A stretch of 64,000 nucleotides of DNA, taken from the NCBI GenBank assembly GCA_028719885.1, contig JAQYLT010000050.1, positions 1 through 64,000 of the forward strand, read 5' to 3'. The position numbers were made by a program, and so were the translations under genes. The notes beneath the pieces were generated by a model. The model was not told the DNA's origin and made no database searches. It worked only from the letters and a program-made list of their open reading frames with translations. Source of the stretch: Bacillota bacterium. Lineage in GTDB: Bacteria > Bacillota > Clostridia > Oscillospirales > Oscillospiraceae. Positions 41,894-51,033 of this stretch are shown piece after piece. Within the stretch, counting starts at the first letter, position 1. Each line of letters opens with the position of its first letter.

Positions 41894-43393
41894 TTATCCC
41901 GCCTCCCGGGTCAACCGGCCTTTGGCCCTCGGACGGAAAACAAGCTGCCGCAGCCAGCGGATTTCCTCGGCACCCAATACCCCAAGGATACGAAGCAGCA
42001 GGAAAAAGACGGGAACGAACAGCCAGGGGATACGCGTCCCGATCCAGGCGGCAAGCAGCCCTGCGCTGGCGGTGAGGGCGGGAACGGAAAAGGGAATCCG
42101 GCAGCCGGTGATGACGCACAGCCGCCGCAGGCTCAGGACGAAATTCAGCAGATGGGTGATGAGAAAGCTGAAATAATAGCCTTTCATGCCGAAAACCGGC
42201 AGCAGGAGAAACAGCAGCGCCACATCCATGGCGGAGGTGAGGATGTTGTAGCGGACGCAGATCTTCTGCTGGCCAAGGCCCTTGGTCATGGCATCGGTGA
42301 TGGCATCACAGTAGAGAAAGGGGACCATCAGGGCGTAGCAGCGCAGGCTCTCTCCGGCATCATTGTTCCGATACAGAAAGCTGCACAGGGGCCGGGCAAA
42401 GAGAAAAAGCAGTCCGCTGAAAAACACCCCATAGAGCATGGCGGCCCACAGGCCCCTGCGGACCAGGTATTGAATCCGCTTTTCCTGTCCGGCGGCCCGG
42501 CAGCGGGCCAGCTCCGGAATCAGCAGCTCCGCCAGGGCAAAGAGAATGCAGGCGGGAAACATCATCACCGGGAAAACCATGCCGCTGATTCGGCCAAAGG
42601 CGCTGAGGGCATCCGGCACCTGGCTGCACAGCGCCAGCCGCTTGGGCACCAGCAGATTTTCTGCCGTGGTGATGCCGGAGCGAACCACATCCGCCCCGGC
42701 CAGGGGCAGGGCCGCCTGGAGCAGCCGCTGCCGTACCGGGAAGGAGGCGCTCCTTTTGGGATGCTCCCGCAGCCGGAGCCAGACCAAAAGCACAAGGGTC
42801 AAACAGGCGCTGACGCTGCTGCCCAGTACCACGCTGATGCAGGAACGCTCCGCGTCCTGTCCGGCCCAGAAGAGCAGCGCCAGCATGGTGATGACCATGG
42901 AGCACAGCTGCTCCGCCACCTCCACCAGGGCCAGAGTTCCAATCCGGTTGGCGGCGGTGAAATACCCGCTCATCACACCGCTGAGGCAGATGGCGGGCAG
43001 AAAGGCGGCGAAGATTTTCAGCGCCGGGATGGTTTGCCTGTTTCCAATCCAGCTTCCCGCCAGCATGGGCGCGCCGAAATACAAAATAGCCGCCACGGCG
43101 CAGCTGCACAGGATGCTGTAGAGAAAGCAGGCGGACAGCATGCGGCTGACATTTTGGGGCCGGTTTTTCCCCAGCTCCTCGGCGGTTAAATACATGGTGG
43201 CGGTGCGGATGCCGCCGATACCGGCCACCATGGCAAGATTCCCTACGGACATGACCAGCTGCAGCAGCCCGATTCCGGCGGCGCCAATGAGCCGGGAAAG
43301 ATACACATGGAAGGATGTCCCCACAGCCCGCAGCAGAAGATTCACCCCGGTGAGCATCAGGGCGCGATAAAAAATGGGTTTGGTACCCCGCAA
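41894..43393 (-). CDS. SpoVB-like polysaccharide flippase (MOP/MATE superfamily)
   Basis: 499 residues with about 14 membrane helices. The start is TTG at 43393 behind a G-rich ribosome site. The N-terminal F-Y-R-A-L-M-L-T-G-V-N-L-L-L-R and the overall layout match the stage V sporulation protein B / MurJ-like branch that flips lipid-linked oligosaccharides. It may act in spore cortex or wall polymer export. The downstream end faces the Ada-like gene; nth lies upstream on the same strand behind a terminator-like hairpin. Confidence 0.85.
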   Translation of the reverse strand: MRGTKPIFYRALMLTGVNLLLRAVGTSFHVYLSRLIGAAGIGLLQLVMSVGNLAMVAGIGGIRTATMYLTAEELGKNRPQNVSRMLSACFLYSILCSCAVAAILYFGAPMLAGSWIGNRQTIPALKIFAAFLPAICLSGVMSGYFTAANRIGTLALVEVAEQLCSMVITMLALLFWAGQDAERSCISVVLGSSVSACLTLVLLVWLRLREHPKRSASFPVRQRLLQAALPLAGADVVRSGITTAENLLVPKRLALCSQVPDALSAFGRISGMVFPVMMFPACILFALAELLIPELARCRAAGQEKRIQYLVRRGLWAAMLYGVFFSGLLFLFARPLCSFLYRNNDAGESLRCYALMVPFLYCDAITDAMTKGLGQQKICVRYNILTSAMDVALLFLLLPVFGMKGYYFSFLITHLLNFVLSLRRLCVITGCRIPFSVPALTASAGLLAAWIGTRIPWLFVPVFFLLLRILGVLGAEEIRWLRQLVFRPRAKGRLTREAG

Positions 43394-43394
43394 G

Positions 43395-43436
43395 AAAAAT
43401 CCCCCCTTGTCCGCATTCTATGCGTCAAGAGGGGAG
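43395..43436 (-). terminator. Terminator between nth and the flippase gene
   Basis: On the minus strand, CCCCTCTTG...CAAGGGGGG forms a stem with an inner GCAT pairing and is followed by ATTTTT. Its 3' arm also provides the G-rich ribosome site of the flippase TTG start, so folding might affect translation of that gene. Confidence 0.6.
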
Positions 43437-43445
43437 GGTATGATT

Positions 43446-44081
43446 TCATTCCTGGGTGGGGGAAAACTGGGTGCAGAAGAACGTCAGCGGGCAGCTGCCG
43501 CAGTTGGGATTCCGGGCGGTGCAGATATCCCGCCCAAAGAGCACGATTCGGTGGCAGAAGTCGGAGCTTTCCTCCGGCGGGAGGATTTTCCGCAGCTGCT
43601 GCTCCACCTTTTCCGGCTCCTTGCCGGTGCTCAGTCCCAGACGGCCGCAGATGCGGATGCAGTGGGTATCGCACACCACGCTGCCGGGCACACCGTAGAT
43701 GTCCCCCAGCAGCAGATTGGCGGTTTTCCGTCCCACGCCGGGCAGCCGCAGCAGCTCCTCCATGGTGCCGGGGACCTTGCCGCCAAAGTCGGAAAGGAGC
43801 ATCTGGCAGGCCAGGACGATGTCCCTTGCCTTGTGCTTGTAAAAGCCGCAGGAGCGGACATAGTTCTCCACATCGGCGATGTCCGCATTTGCCATGGCCT
43901 CCAGGGTGGGATAGGCGGCAAAGAGCGCCGGTGTGACCTGGTTGACCCGGGCGTCGGTGCACTGGGCGGACAGCCGAACGGAAATCATCAGCTCATAGTC
44001 CTTTTCGTATTGCAGGGCGCAGACGGCGTCGGGGTATCGCTGCTTTAAAATGTCTATGATGGCGGCAACTTTCTCTTTCAT
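43446..44081 (-). CDS. nth: Endonuclease III (DNA glycosylase/AP lyase)
   Basis: 211 residues, the usual size. Base-excision repair enzyme for oxidised pyrimidines. The helix-hairpin-helix LPGVGRKTANLLL (about 112-124) carries the catalytic Lys, the catalytic Asp lies in VVCDTHCIRI, and the [4Fe-4S] cluster is complete as C-x6-C-x2-C-x5-C (CTARNPNCGSCPLTFFC, about 187-203). An AGAGGAAG ribosome site precedes ATG. It lies just downstream of the SSB-like gene. Confidence 0.95.
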   Translation of the reverse strand: MKEKVAAIIDILKQRYPDAVCALQYEKDYELMISVRLSAQCTDARVNQVTPALFAAYPTLEAMANADIADVENYVRSCGFYKHKARDIVLACQMLLSDFGGKVPGTMEELLRLPGVGRKTANLLLGDIYGVPGSVVCDTHCIRICGRLGLSTGKEPEKVEQQLRKILPPEESSDFCHRIVLFGRDICTARNPNCGSCPLTFFCTQFSPTQE

Positions 44082-44114
44082 TTTCTTCCTCTGTCTTTCC
44101 TTGGGGTGAAATGA

Positions 44115-44744
44115 TTATTCGTTGGATTGGGGTATGGAACCGGGGAATTGAGCGGTCAGGGCGGAAATTTCATAGGCTGTCCGCTCCTGGGGGCCATCCT
44201 CGGTGAGCTTGGTGTAGATTCGGCTTTGCAGGCGGCCGTTCAGCACCAGCGGGTCACCCACAGCACATCGGGAGGCCTCAGCCGCCACCTTTCCCCAAAG
44301 GATACAGGGCAGATAGTCCGCCCGGTGAAAGGGCCTGGGCACCGCCAGCATCACATCGCAGATTTCCCGCCCCAGCGGGGTCCGGCGGTAGGTTGGCTCC
44401 CGGCAAACAACGGCATCCAATTCCACGGTGTTGATGGGCTCGCCGTCCTCCGCCAGAATGGAGGAGGCAAAGACAAAAACCGACAGATGCCGTTTCCCAT
44501 TGTCTCGCAGATTGTGAGAGCGCACCTGCCCGGTGACGGTGAGCATTTCTCCGCCGGACAGGTCCACGGCGCTCAGGATGGTTTCCTCGGTGATCACGGG
44601 CAGCGTGTCAATGGCGCCGGAGAGTCGGGGCACCTCCAGGAAGAAGCGGAAAAACCGCTTTCCGTGGTTTTCGTGGGAAAACTCCGGAAGTGAGACCAGG
44701 CTTCCCCGCAGGGTGATTTGATTTCGGTTTGCAACAGGTTCCAT
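44115..44744 (-). CDS. SSB-like protein with two OB-fold segments
   Basis: 209 residues. The first half (N-Q-I-T-L-R-G-S-L...F-F-R-F-F-L-E-V...L-T-V-T-G-Q-V-R) and second half (about 100-195, ...I-C-D-V-M-L-A-V-P-R...D-P-L-V-L-N-G-R-L-Q-S-R) each resemble the single OB fold of bacterial SSB. It lacks the acidic C-terminal tip (D-D-x-x-P-F type) of standard SSB, ending in IPQSNE instead. This may be a tandem OB paralogue used in repair or competence rather than the replicative SSB. Upstream is repeat DNA. Confidence 0.7.
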   Translation of the reverse strand: MEPVANRNQITLRGSLVSLPEFSHENHGKRFFRFFLEVPRLSGAIDTLPVITEETILSAVDLSGGEMLTVTGQVRSHNLRDNGKRHLSVFVFASSILAEDGEPINTVELDAVVCREPTYRRTPLGREICDVMLAVPRPFHRADYLPCILWGKVAAEASRCAVGDPLVLNGRLQSRIYTKLTEDGPQERTAYEISALTAQFPGSIPQSNE

Positions 44745-44839
44745 ACGACCACCTCAAATTTCAGAAGTATGGAACATTCTATGCGCCCCGGCGGGCAAAA
44801 GACGAAGCCGAGCTCAAAACATTTTTCGCCACCACAGCG

Positions 44840-45140
44840 CCAAGTTGGTGTTTGGCGAGCTTGTTGATTTGAAAATGTTTCAACGTATGCGTAGGGAACG
44901 GATTTATCCGTTCCGAAAGGTTCATGAACCACCAGGGTTCGACGAATCGTAAAATGATGATTTTTGCGTAGGGAACGCATTCATGCGTTCCGCGTCGGTA
45001 ACGGTTTTATCGGGGCATGTTGAATGGAAAAATGTTGAGAAAACAGGAACCTGTTACCAACCAACGAACCATTGATGTTGACTGACGTTTCGGAACGGAT
45101 AAATCCGTTCCCTACGAAACATACTGACAAATTCCAATTT
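44840..45140. repeat. REP-like hairpin island E (three hairpins)
   Basis: GTAG-headed hairpins at 44890-44915 (stem GGAACGGAT) and 44967-44992 (GGAACGCAT), and the inverse at 45091-45116 (GGAACGGAT). The right end is AAATTCCAATTT (45129-45140). Long stretches between hairpins are near-identical to island B (for example TTCGACGAATCGTAAAATGA). It fills the gap between the SSB-like gene and the companion repeat module. Confidence 0.85.
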
Positions 45141-45150
45141 ATCGGGGCAG

Positions 45151-45238
45151 TACCGGTCGAGGGGCCCAGGAGTTGTGGGTTAATTGCCCAAGGTTCGTAA
45201 CGAATTGGCCGCGGGGCTTCCCCGCCAAATTCCAATTT
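45151..45238. repeat. ~85 bp companion repeat module, copy 2 (inverted)
   Basis: Reads TACCGGTCGAGGGGCCCAGG onward to CCCCGCCAAATTCCAATTT; it is the reverse complement of the 31445-31530 copy with few changes. It abuts island E and ends with the shared AAATTCCAATTT. Confidence 0.75.
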
Positions 45239-45257
45239 ACCGATGCCTTGCTTTCCT

Positions 45258-46751
45258 TTATTCTTTCTCCCAGCCGGCGCAGCAGGAAACGGCCTTTCGC
45301 CAGCCGGAGAGCATTTTCTCCCGCTCCTGCTGGCTGATGTCCGGGGTAAAGGAACGGTCCACCGTCCAATTGCGCTGAATTTCCTCCTGATTTTTCCAGT
45401 AGCCCACTGCCAGGCCTGCCAGGTAGGCGGCGCCCAAGGCGGTGGTTTCCACGCAGACGGGACGGCACACCGGTGCAGCTGTGATGTTGGCCTGGGTCTG
45501 CATCAGAAGATTGTTGGCGCTGGCGCCGCCATCCACCTTGAGGTTGGACAGCCGGAGCCCGCCGTCGGACTCCATGGCGGAGAGCACATCCGAAACCTGG
45601 TAGGCGATGGAATCCAGGGTGGCCCGGATGATGTGGTATTTGTTTACCCCTCGGGTCAGGCCCACAATGGCACCCCGGGCATAGGCATCCCAATAGGGCG
45701 CGCCCAGCCCCGTAAAGGCGGGGACGATGTAGCAGCCGTTGGTATCGGGCACCCGGCGAGCCAGGTACTCCGAGTCGGCGGCGGAGTCAATGAGCCGCAG
45801 CTCGTCCCGCAGCCATTGAATCGCCGCGCCCGCCACGAAAATGGAACCCTCCAGGGCGTAGCACACCTGGCCGTTTAAGCCCCAGGCAATCGTCGTAACC
45901 AGGCCGTTTTTGGAGAAAATCGGCGTACTGCCTGTGTTCATTAGCAGAAAGGCACCAGTGCCGTAGGTGCATTTGGCGTCCCCGGGCTGGAAGCAGGCCT
46001 GTCCGAACAGGGCGGACTGCTGGTCGCCTGCCGCGCCGGAGATGGGGATGGGAGCGCCGAAGAACTGGGGCTCCGTCTGGCCGTAGCAGCAGCTGGAGGG
46101 CATGGGGGTGGGCAGCATGGAGGCGGGGATTTCCAGTCGGCTGAGAATTTCCGGATCCCAGCATAGGCTGTGGATATTAAAGAGCATGGTGCGGGAGGCG
46201 TTGGAGTAGTCCGTCACATGGACCCGGCCTCCGGTGAGCTTCCAGATGAGCCAGGTCTCCACGGTGCCGAAGAGCAGCTCCCCCCGATCGGCCTGTTCTT
46301 TGGCACCGGGGACGTTTTGCAGAATCCAGCGAATCTTGGTGCCGGAGAAATAGGGGTCGATGACCAGGCCAGTTTTCTGCCGGATGGTGTCGGTGAGCCC
46401 CTCGCTGCGGAGCGTTTCACAGAATTCGGCAGTCCGGCGGCATTGCCAGACGATCGCGTTGCAGACGGGCGCCCCGGTGCGCCGATTCCACACCACCGTG
46501 GTTTCCCGCTGGTTGGTGATGCCGATGGCGGCGATGTTCTCCGCAGTGGCGCCGATGTTTGCCAGGGCCTGCCGGGCGACCAGAAGCATGGTGTCGAAAA
46601 TCTCATCCGCGTTGTGCTCCACCCAGCCGGGCTGGGGGAAGAGCTGGGTGAATTCCTTTTGGGCCATGGAGCAGATTTCACCCTTTTTGTTAAAAAGGAT
46701 GCACCGGTTGGAGGTGGTGCCGGAATCCAGAGCCATGATGAATTTTTCCAT
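45258..46751 (-). CDS. glpK: Glycerol kinase
   Basis: 497 residues from ATG 46751 (GGAGG/AAAGGA upstream), the normal length; an earlier frame start at 46787 overlaps the upstream gene end. Phosphorylates glycerol to glycerol 3-phosphate with ATP. Family features: [14 protein letters not shown] (phosphate 1 loop), the [10 protein letters not shown] motif, [16 protein letters not shown], and [14 protein letters not shown] near the C-terminus. No glpF or glpD is adjacent, so glycerol uptake genes are elsewhere. Confidence 0.95.
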   Translation of the reverse strand: MEKFIMALDSGTTSNRCILFNKKGEICSMAQKEFTQLFPQPGWVEHNADEIFDTMLLVARQALANIGATAENIAAIGITNQRETTVVWNRRTGAPVCNAIVWQCRRTAEFCETLRSEGLTDTIRQKTGLVIDPYFSGTKIRWILQNVPGAKEQADRGELLFGTVETWLIWKLTGGRVHVTDYSNASRTMLFNIHSLCWDPEILSRLEIPASMLPTPMPSSCCYGQTEPQFFGAPIPISGAAGDQQSALFGQACFQPGDAKCTYGTGAFLLMNTGSTPIFSKNGLVTTIAWGLNGQVCYALEGSIFVAGAAIQWLRDELRLIDSAADSEYLARRVPDTNGCYIVPAFTGLGAPYWDAYARGAIVGLTRGVNKYHIIRATLDSIAYQVSDVLSAMESDGGLRLSNLKVDGGASANNLLMQTQANITAAPVCRPVCVETTALGAAYLAGLAVGYWKNQEEIQRNWTVDRSFTPDISQQEREKMLSGWRKAVSCCAGWEKE

Positions 46752-46770
46752 GGTGTGTTCCTTTCCTCCG

Positions 46771-47643
46771 TTACTCAATGTGAACATGGTTGTTGATGTG
46801 ATCCTGGCAGTAGCAGTAATAGCCCTTGCACCGGGAGCAGTAGCGGAATTCCAATTCGGGATTGGTCACATCCGTGCGGCCGCAGACGGTGCAGCGGTGG
46901 TTGTAGTCCTGCTTTTTCTGCTCCTGCTGGGGGGCGGTCCGGAAGTGGACCACCTTGGGCCCCTGGGGAGCGGACTTTTTCCGGAAGAGACTGCGAAGCT
47001 TGAACCGCCATTTCACAGGCAGCAGGTTCAGCACGTCGGCGCCGAAGAACAGGAAATAGTTTGCCAGGGCAATGATGGGGAAGAAATTGGTGGGGAAAGA
47101 ATTCTGGAAAATGCCCAGTGCCACCAGCACCAGATCGATCAGGGCAAAGATCCAGGCCTTGATGGGAATAATCATATACAGCAGGAAGGTGGCATCGGGG
47201 AACATGGTGGCATAGCTGAGGAACAGGCTCAGGTTCAGATAGTATACATCCGCCCGGCAATTGGGGAAGAACATGCAGAACACATCCATCATAACCACGC
47301 CGGAGAGGTAAAACAGATTGAATTTCAGGGTGCCCCAGCGGCGCTCGATGACCGTGCCCAGGGAGTAGTAGCACAGCAGGCTGATGATTACCAGCAGGAT
47401 GCTCAGTCCGCCGGTCATACCTGCGTGCATGGTCAGCGGGTAGGTGACCAGCCGCCAGACCTGCCCCCGGAGAATCAGGGTGCGGTCGAAGCAGAGCAGA
47501 TAGTAGAGGTAGTAGTTCTGGGAAATCAGGCTCAGCAGGTACACCACCGCGTTGCCGGAGCAGATATAAAGCATCAGATTTCGGATGCCCTTGTTCTGGT
47601 TGCGAAGGCAGAAGCGTTCAAAGGATCTGCGTAAATTCTTCAA
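46771..47643 (-). CDS. Rhomboid-like membrane protein with C-terminal zinc ribbon
   Basis: About 290 residues; TTG 47643 is chosen because AGGAG lies nine bases upstream, whereas the TTG at 47652 would touch it. Six or so membrane helices resemble the rhomboid core: W-R-L-V-T-Y, H-A-G-M-T-G-G and G-T-V-I-E-R-R-W-G. The catalytic G-x-S-G is not present, the equivalent region reading [13 protein letters not shown], so it may be a pseudo-rhomboid. The C-terminal CTVCGRTD...[10 protein letters not shown] suggests a zinc ribbon. Located 19 bp before glpK on the same strand and likely co-transcribed. Confidence 0.75.
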   Translation of the reverse strand: MKNLRRSFERFCLRNQNKGIRNLMLYICSGNAVVYLLSLISQNYYLYYLLCFDRTLILRGQVWRLVTYPLTMHAGMTGGLSILLVIISLLCYYSLGTVIERRWGTLKFNLFYLSGVVMMDVFCMFFPNCRADVYYLNLSLFLSYATMFPDATFLLYMIIPIKAWIFALIDLVLVALGIFQNSFPTNFFPIIALANYFLFFGADVLNLLPVKWRFKLRSLFRKKSAPQGPKVVHFRTAPQQEQKKQDYNHRCTVCGRTDVTNPELEFRYCSRCKGYYCYCQDHINNHVHIE

Positions 47644-47743
47644 TGGACTCAACTCCTAAAAAATGAATTGTAATCATTTTACCACAGTTCAGGGAAAAGT
47701 CCATATCGGATTTGTGAACAATGGAGGAAAGTTTCGTGGCTAC

Positions 47744-47771
47744 TTGACATTTTGAAAACATGCGCTATAAT
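47744..47771 (+). promoter_or_regulatory. Consensus promoter for metK
   Basis: Perfect TTGACA (47744-47749), 16-base spacer, perfect TATAAT (47766-47771); start predicted near 47778, about 23 bases before the riboswitch. Confidence 0.85.
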
Positions 47772-47800
47772 ATCACTGCAAAATCAAAAACTGCATACAA

Positions 47801-47892
47801 GCCTTATCAAGAGTGGTGGAGGGAACGGCCCGATGAAACCCAGCAACCTGTTTTTCAAGGTGCTAAATCCGGCGGCAACGAAAGATGAGGAT
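47801..47892 (+). ncRNA. SAM-I riboswitch (S-box) controlling metK
   Basis: The conserved S-box core is plain: CTTATCAAGAG (P1 5' arm, from 47803), GGTGGAGGGA, CCCGATGAAACCCAGCAACC, AAGGTGCTAAATCC and AAAGATGAGG closing P1. It binds S-adenosylmethionine, the product of the downstream enzyme, and in the bound state favours the terminator at 47903-47936. An alternative ATTCGAT / ATCGAAT pairing (47891-47897 with 47908-47914) can act as antiterminator. Confidence 0.95.
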
Positions 47893-47902
47893 TCGATATA
47901 GA

Positions 47903-47936
47903 CGCACATCGAATCTTCGGTGTGCGCTTTTTGTTT
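47903..47936 (+). terminator. Riboswitch expression-platform terminator
   Basis: CGCACATCGAA (47903-47913) pairs with TTCGGTGTGCG (47916-47926), with one G-U pair and the inner bases opening to form a loop, followed by CTTTTTGTTTT. It lies between the SAM-I aptamer and the metK start. Confidence 0.85.
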
Positions 47937-47977
47937 TGCCCAAACGCTTGATGTATAGACAGAAAGGATCAAACAGA

Positions 47978-49123
47978 ATGGAAAAACGTTTTTTTACCTC
48001 TGAATGTGTCACCAACGGCCACCCCGACAAGGTGGCGGACTCCATTTCCGATGCCATTTTGGATGCCTGCCTGGCCCAGGACCCGGATTCCCGTGTGGCC
48101 TGCGAGACCATGGTCACCACCGACTTTTGCCTGATCTGCGGCGAAATCACCACCAAGGCCGTGGTGGACTATCCCAGTGTCGCCCGGGAGGCCATACGCA
48201 AAATCGGCTACATCTACGACGGCGACGGCTTTAACGCGGAAACCGTGGAAATCCAGTGCCGCATCCACACCCAGTCCGCCGACATCGCCATGGGCACCAA
48301 CGACCAGGTGGGCGGCGCGGGAGACCAGGGCATGATGTTCGGCGGCGCCTGCACCCAGACCCCGGAGCTGATGCCCATGCCCATCGCCCTGTCCCGGGCC
48401 CTGAGCAACCGGCTGACTGAGTGCATCCACTCCAACGACCTGCTTCGGCCTGACGGAAAGACCCAGGTCACTGTGGAGTTTGATGAGCAGGGCAATGTGG
48501 TTGGGGTGGATACCGTGGTGGTTTCCGTGATGCACACCGAGGATTTCGCCATGGACCAGCTGCGTAAGTTTATCACCCAGGGGGTCATTGCCCCGGTTCT
48601 GGAAAAGTACGGCTTCCGGCTGGAGGATGTGAAGCACATCTTCATCAACCCCACCGGCAATTTCGTCATCGGCGGTCCCAACGGTGACACCGGCCTCACC
48701 GGTCGGAAGATCATTGTGGATACCTACGGCGGCTTTTTCTCCCACGGCGGCGGCGCTTTTTCCGGCAAGGACCCCACCAAGGTGGACCGCAGCGGCGCTT
48801 ACCTGGCCCGGTATATGGCCAAGAATCTGGTGGCCGCCGGACTGGCCACCAAGGTGCAGGTGCAGCTGGCCTATGCCATCGGCGTGGCGGAGCCCGTGTC
48901 GCTTCGGGTGGACTGCTTCGGCACCGGCCGCATTCCCGAGGACAAAATGACGGAGCTGCTCCGGGAGCTGGTGGACATGACCCCCGCTGGTATCATTCGC
49001 CGCTTTGACCTGCGGCGGCCCATCTACTCCGCCACCGCTGCCAAGGGGCATTTCGGCGTGGAGGACCGGCCCTGGGAGCGCACCGACCTTGTCGATAAGC
49101 TGAAGGAGCTGGCCGGAATCTGA
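47978..49123 (+). CDS. metK: S-adenosylmethionine synthetase
   Basis: 381 residues from ATG 47978 with AAAGGA nine bases upstream; the frame opens earlier inside the riboswitch and that start is rejected. Makes SAM from methionine and ATP. Signatures: GHPDKVADSISDAILDA (N-terminal), GAGDQGMMFGGA (about 111-122), and the C-terminal GGGAFSGKDPTKVDRSGAY (about 261-279). Size and all three domains are standard. Feedback by SAM through the upstream riboswitch is strongly supported. Confidence 0.97.
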   Translation: MEKRFFTSECVTNGHPDKVADSISDAILDACLAQDPDSRVACETMVTTDFCLICGEITTKAVVDYPSVAREAIRKIGYIYDGDGFNAETVEIQCRIHTQSADIAMGTNDQVGGAGDQGMMFGGACTQTPELMPMPIALSRALSNRLTECIHSNDLLRPDGKTQVTVEFDEQGNVVGVDTVVVSVMHTEDFAMDQLRKFITQGVIAPVLEKYGFRLEDVKHIFINPTGNFVIGGPNGDTGLTGRKIIVDTYGGFFSHGGGAFSGKDPTKVDRSGAYLARYMAKNLVAAGLATKVQVQLAYAIGVAEPVSLRVDCFGTGRIPEDKMTELLRELVDMTPAGIIRRFDLRRPIYSATAAKGHFGVEDRPWERTDLVDKLKELAGI

Positions 49124-49151
49124 TACAAAAGGCATATCGGTTTCACGCGGC

Positions 49152-49509
49152 AAATTGGAATTTGGCGGGATGCTTCGTAGGGAACGGATTTATCCGTTCC
49201 AGAACGTCGGCTAACCTCCGTGGTTCGTTGGTTGGTAACGGGTTCCATTTTTTACAACAAATATCCATTTCACATACCTCGATAAAAATGGTGCCGAGGC
49301 GGAATGCATGAATGCATTCCCTACGCAAAAACTGTCGTTTTATGAGTTGGCGAACCCTGGTGGTTGTTGAACCTTGCGGAACGGATGAATCCGTTCCCTA
49401 CGAAAAGAACCAACATTTCTTCTTTCAACATACCACCGCAACGCGTTACCGGAGCGGAATGCATAAATGCATTCCCTACGAAACACATCTTAAATTAAAA
49501 TTCCAATTT
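49152..49509. repeat. REP-like hairpin island F (four hairpins)
   Basis: Left end AAATTGGAATTT (49152-49163), right end AAATTCCAATTT (49498-49509). Hairpins: 49176-49200 (plus-strand GTAG head, stem GGAACGGAT), and three in the opposite orientation at 49300-49325 (GGAATGCAT), 49377-49402 (GGAACGGAT) and 49455-49480 (GGAATGCAT). All stems are perfect. The island fills the 3' gap between metK and the dipicolinate genes. Confidence 0.85.
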
Positions 49510-49550
49510 GGCAACAAGCTGAGTCAAGCCAATGATCTAACATAAGAAAA

Positions 49551-49585
49551 GGGAGATGCCGACTATCATCGGCGTCTCCCTTTTT
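49551..49585. terminator. Bidirectional terminator between metK and dpaB
   Basis: GGGAGATGCCGA / TCGGCGTCTCCC (12 bp with one G-T pair), a 6-base loop, TTTTT on the plus strand and CTTTTC on the minus strand. It lies directly after the dpaB stop and can serve both convergent genes. Confidence 0.85.
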
Positions 49586-49586
49586 G

Positions 49587-50147
49587 TTACAGCAGGACCG
49601 GCTGGAGCTGCCTTCCCTCCATGGCGGCTTCCACCGCGGCGGGAATCAGCTCAAAATGGGCAACCAGGGATGTGGGCTTCTTTTCCGGGTCATCCTGGCC
49701 ATAGGGAACAAAATAGCAGTTCTTTCGTGCCATCAGCCGGCCGATGTTCTCCGCCGCACCCGCCAGACCGTCGTTGGTGGAAACGGCGATCACCACCGGA
49801 CGGGCGTTTCGCAGATGGCTTTTCACCGCCATGGTCACCGGAGTGTCCGCAATGCTGTGGCTGAGCTTTGCCAGGGTATTGCCGGTGCAGGGGGCTACCA
49901 CCAGAACATCCAGCAGCTTCTTGGGTCCGATGGGCTCCGCGCCGGCAATGGTCACAATGGGCTCCCTGCCGCAAATGGCCCGGGCCCGGGCGAGAAAATC
50001 CGATGCCTTTCCAAACCGGCTGTCCGTGGATGCGGAGACCTGGGAGAAAATGGGAATCAATTGATGGCTTTCCGCCAGGCGCTCCATCACCGGAAACACC
50101 TTTCCATAGGTGCAGAAAGAACCGCACAGCGCAAATCCGATATTCAT
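49587..50147 (-). CDS. dpaB: Dipicolinate synthase subunit B
   Basis: 186 residues, flavoprotein-fold subunit of the enzyme that makes dipicolinic acid, the calcium-binding spore-core solute. The start MNIGFALCGSFCTYGKV and the VVAPCTGNTLAKLSHSIADTPVTMAVKSHLRN stretch are characteristic of SpoVFB. It overlaps dpaA by 4 bp. In spore formers the pair is switched on in the mother cell late in sporulation; no clear sigma-K site could be assigned here. Confidence 0.93.
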   Translation of the reverse strand: MNIGFALCGSFCTYGKVFPVMERLAESHQLIPIFSQVSASTDSRFGKASDFLARARAICGREPIVTIAGAEPIGPKKLLDVLVVAPCTGNTLAKLSHSIADTPVTMAVKSHLRNARPVVIAVSTNDGLAGAAENIGRLMARKNCYFVPYGQDDPEKKPTSLVAHFELIPAAVEAAMEGRQLQPVLL

Positions 50148-50902
50148 GCTTCTTCCTCCTCCAGCAGCCGGAGAATGGTATCCCCAATCAGCTGTCCGGC
50201 ACTTTCCGGGGCCAGAATGCCCGGCAGCCCCTTGGCCGCAACGGTGTCCTCCGCCTCAATTCCGGGGAGGGACGCCAGGTCGATTTTTAAGCAGTTCGGG
50301 CACTGCTGGGACAATTCCTTTGGAATCATCATGGCAGGGGCGGTGTTGAACAGAATGCGGAAATGCTGGATTTGCTTTGGAAGCTCCTGGGGGGAGAGGG
50401 CGTGGAGCCCAAAGGAGACCGCCTCCGCCCGGTGGCGGGGACTGCGGGAGAGAACGGTCACCCTGCTCCCGTGGGCCTTCAGCAGAAAGGCAAGGTGCTT
50501 CCCAATTCGGCCCCAGCCCACAATCAGCACCGGGGTCTTTCGGAAGGTAAAGGGAATCCGCTCTGCTGCCACCCGGAGGGCACACTCCGCGGTGATGGCG
50601 GCATTCTCAAACTGGTATGTATCGTCTGCCAGTAAATCCATGGATTTGTATTTCCCGGTCACCACCGGAGGAAGATTGCCCCCGATCAGCGTGATTTTCT
50701 CCGGAAGCAGCGATAGGAGCTGGGCAAAGTCCCCGCCGCTTCGCAGCTTGCCGGAGGGTGAAAAGCTGGGAATATCCAGAAGCAGGTGGGTTGCTTCCGG
50801 GGTGATGTGGTCCGCCACAGGCAGCCCCGCTTGCCGGAGGGCCTTGGCCGCGGCCAGGCATCCGGGGGTGCAGCCTGCGGGATAAATCAGAATATTCTTC
50901 AT
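50144..50902 (-). CDS. dpaA: Dipicolinate synthase subunit A
   Basis: 252 residues from ATG 50902, eight bases after AGGAG (earlier in-frame GTG and ATG crowd the ribosome site). NAD(P)-binding subunit: the Rossmann loop V-L-I-V-G-W-G-R-I-G-K-H lies at about 145-156, with the N-terminal dipicolinate-synthase domain before it. Its substrate is dihydroxy-tetrahydrodipicolinate from the lysine pathway. Its presence is the best evidence that the organism makes endospores. Confidence 0.93.
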   Translation of the reverse strand: MKNILIYPAGCTPGCLAAAKALRQAGLPVADHITPEATHLLLDIPSFSPSGKLRSGGDFAQLLSLLPEKITLIGGNLPPVVTGKYKSMDLLADDTYQFENAAITAECALRVAAERIPFTFRKTPVLIVGWGRIGKHLAFLLKAHGSRVTVLSRSPRHRAEAVSFGLHALSPQELPKQIQHFRILFNTAPAMMIPKELSQQCPNCLKIDLASLPGIEAEDTVAAKGLPGILAPESAGQLIGDTILRLLEEEEA

Positions 50903-51033
50903 GGTCATCACTCCTGTGTTCCAGCATATGAGGCTGGGACCGGGGTTGTGCCTGGGGGAAAGAGATTGATTTTTCTTGATTTTTTGACGGCATCCTGTAT
51001 AATAATCACAAAAGGAGATAAGGAGGGAGCCTC

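Noticed and set aside
47885..47977. Upstream extension of metK
   Set aside because: Overlaps the SAM-I riboswitch and its terminator; the ATG at 47978 has a good ribosome site.
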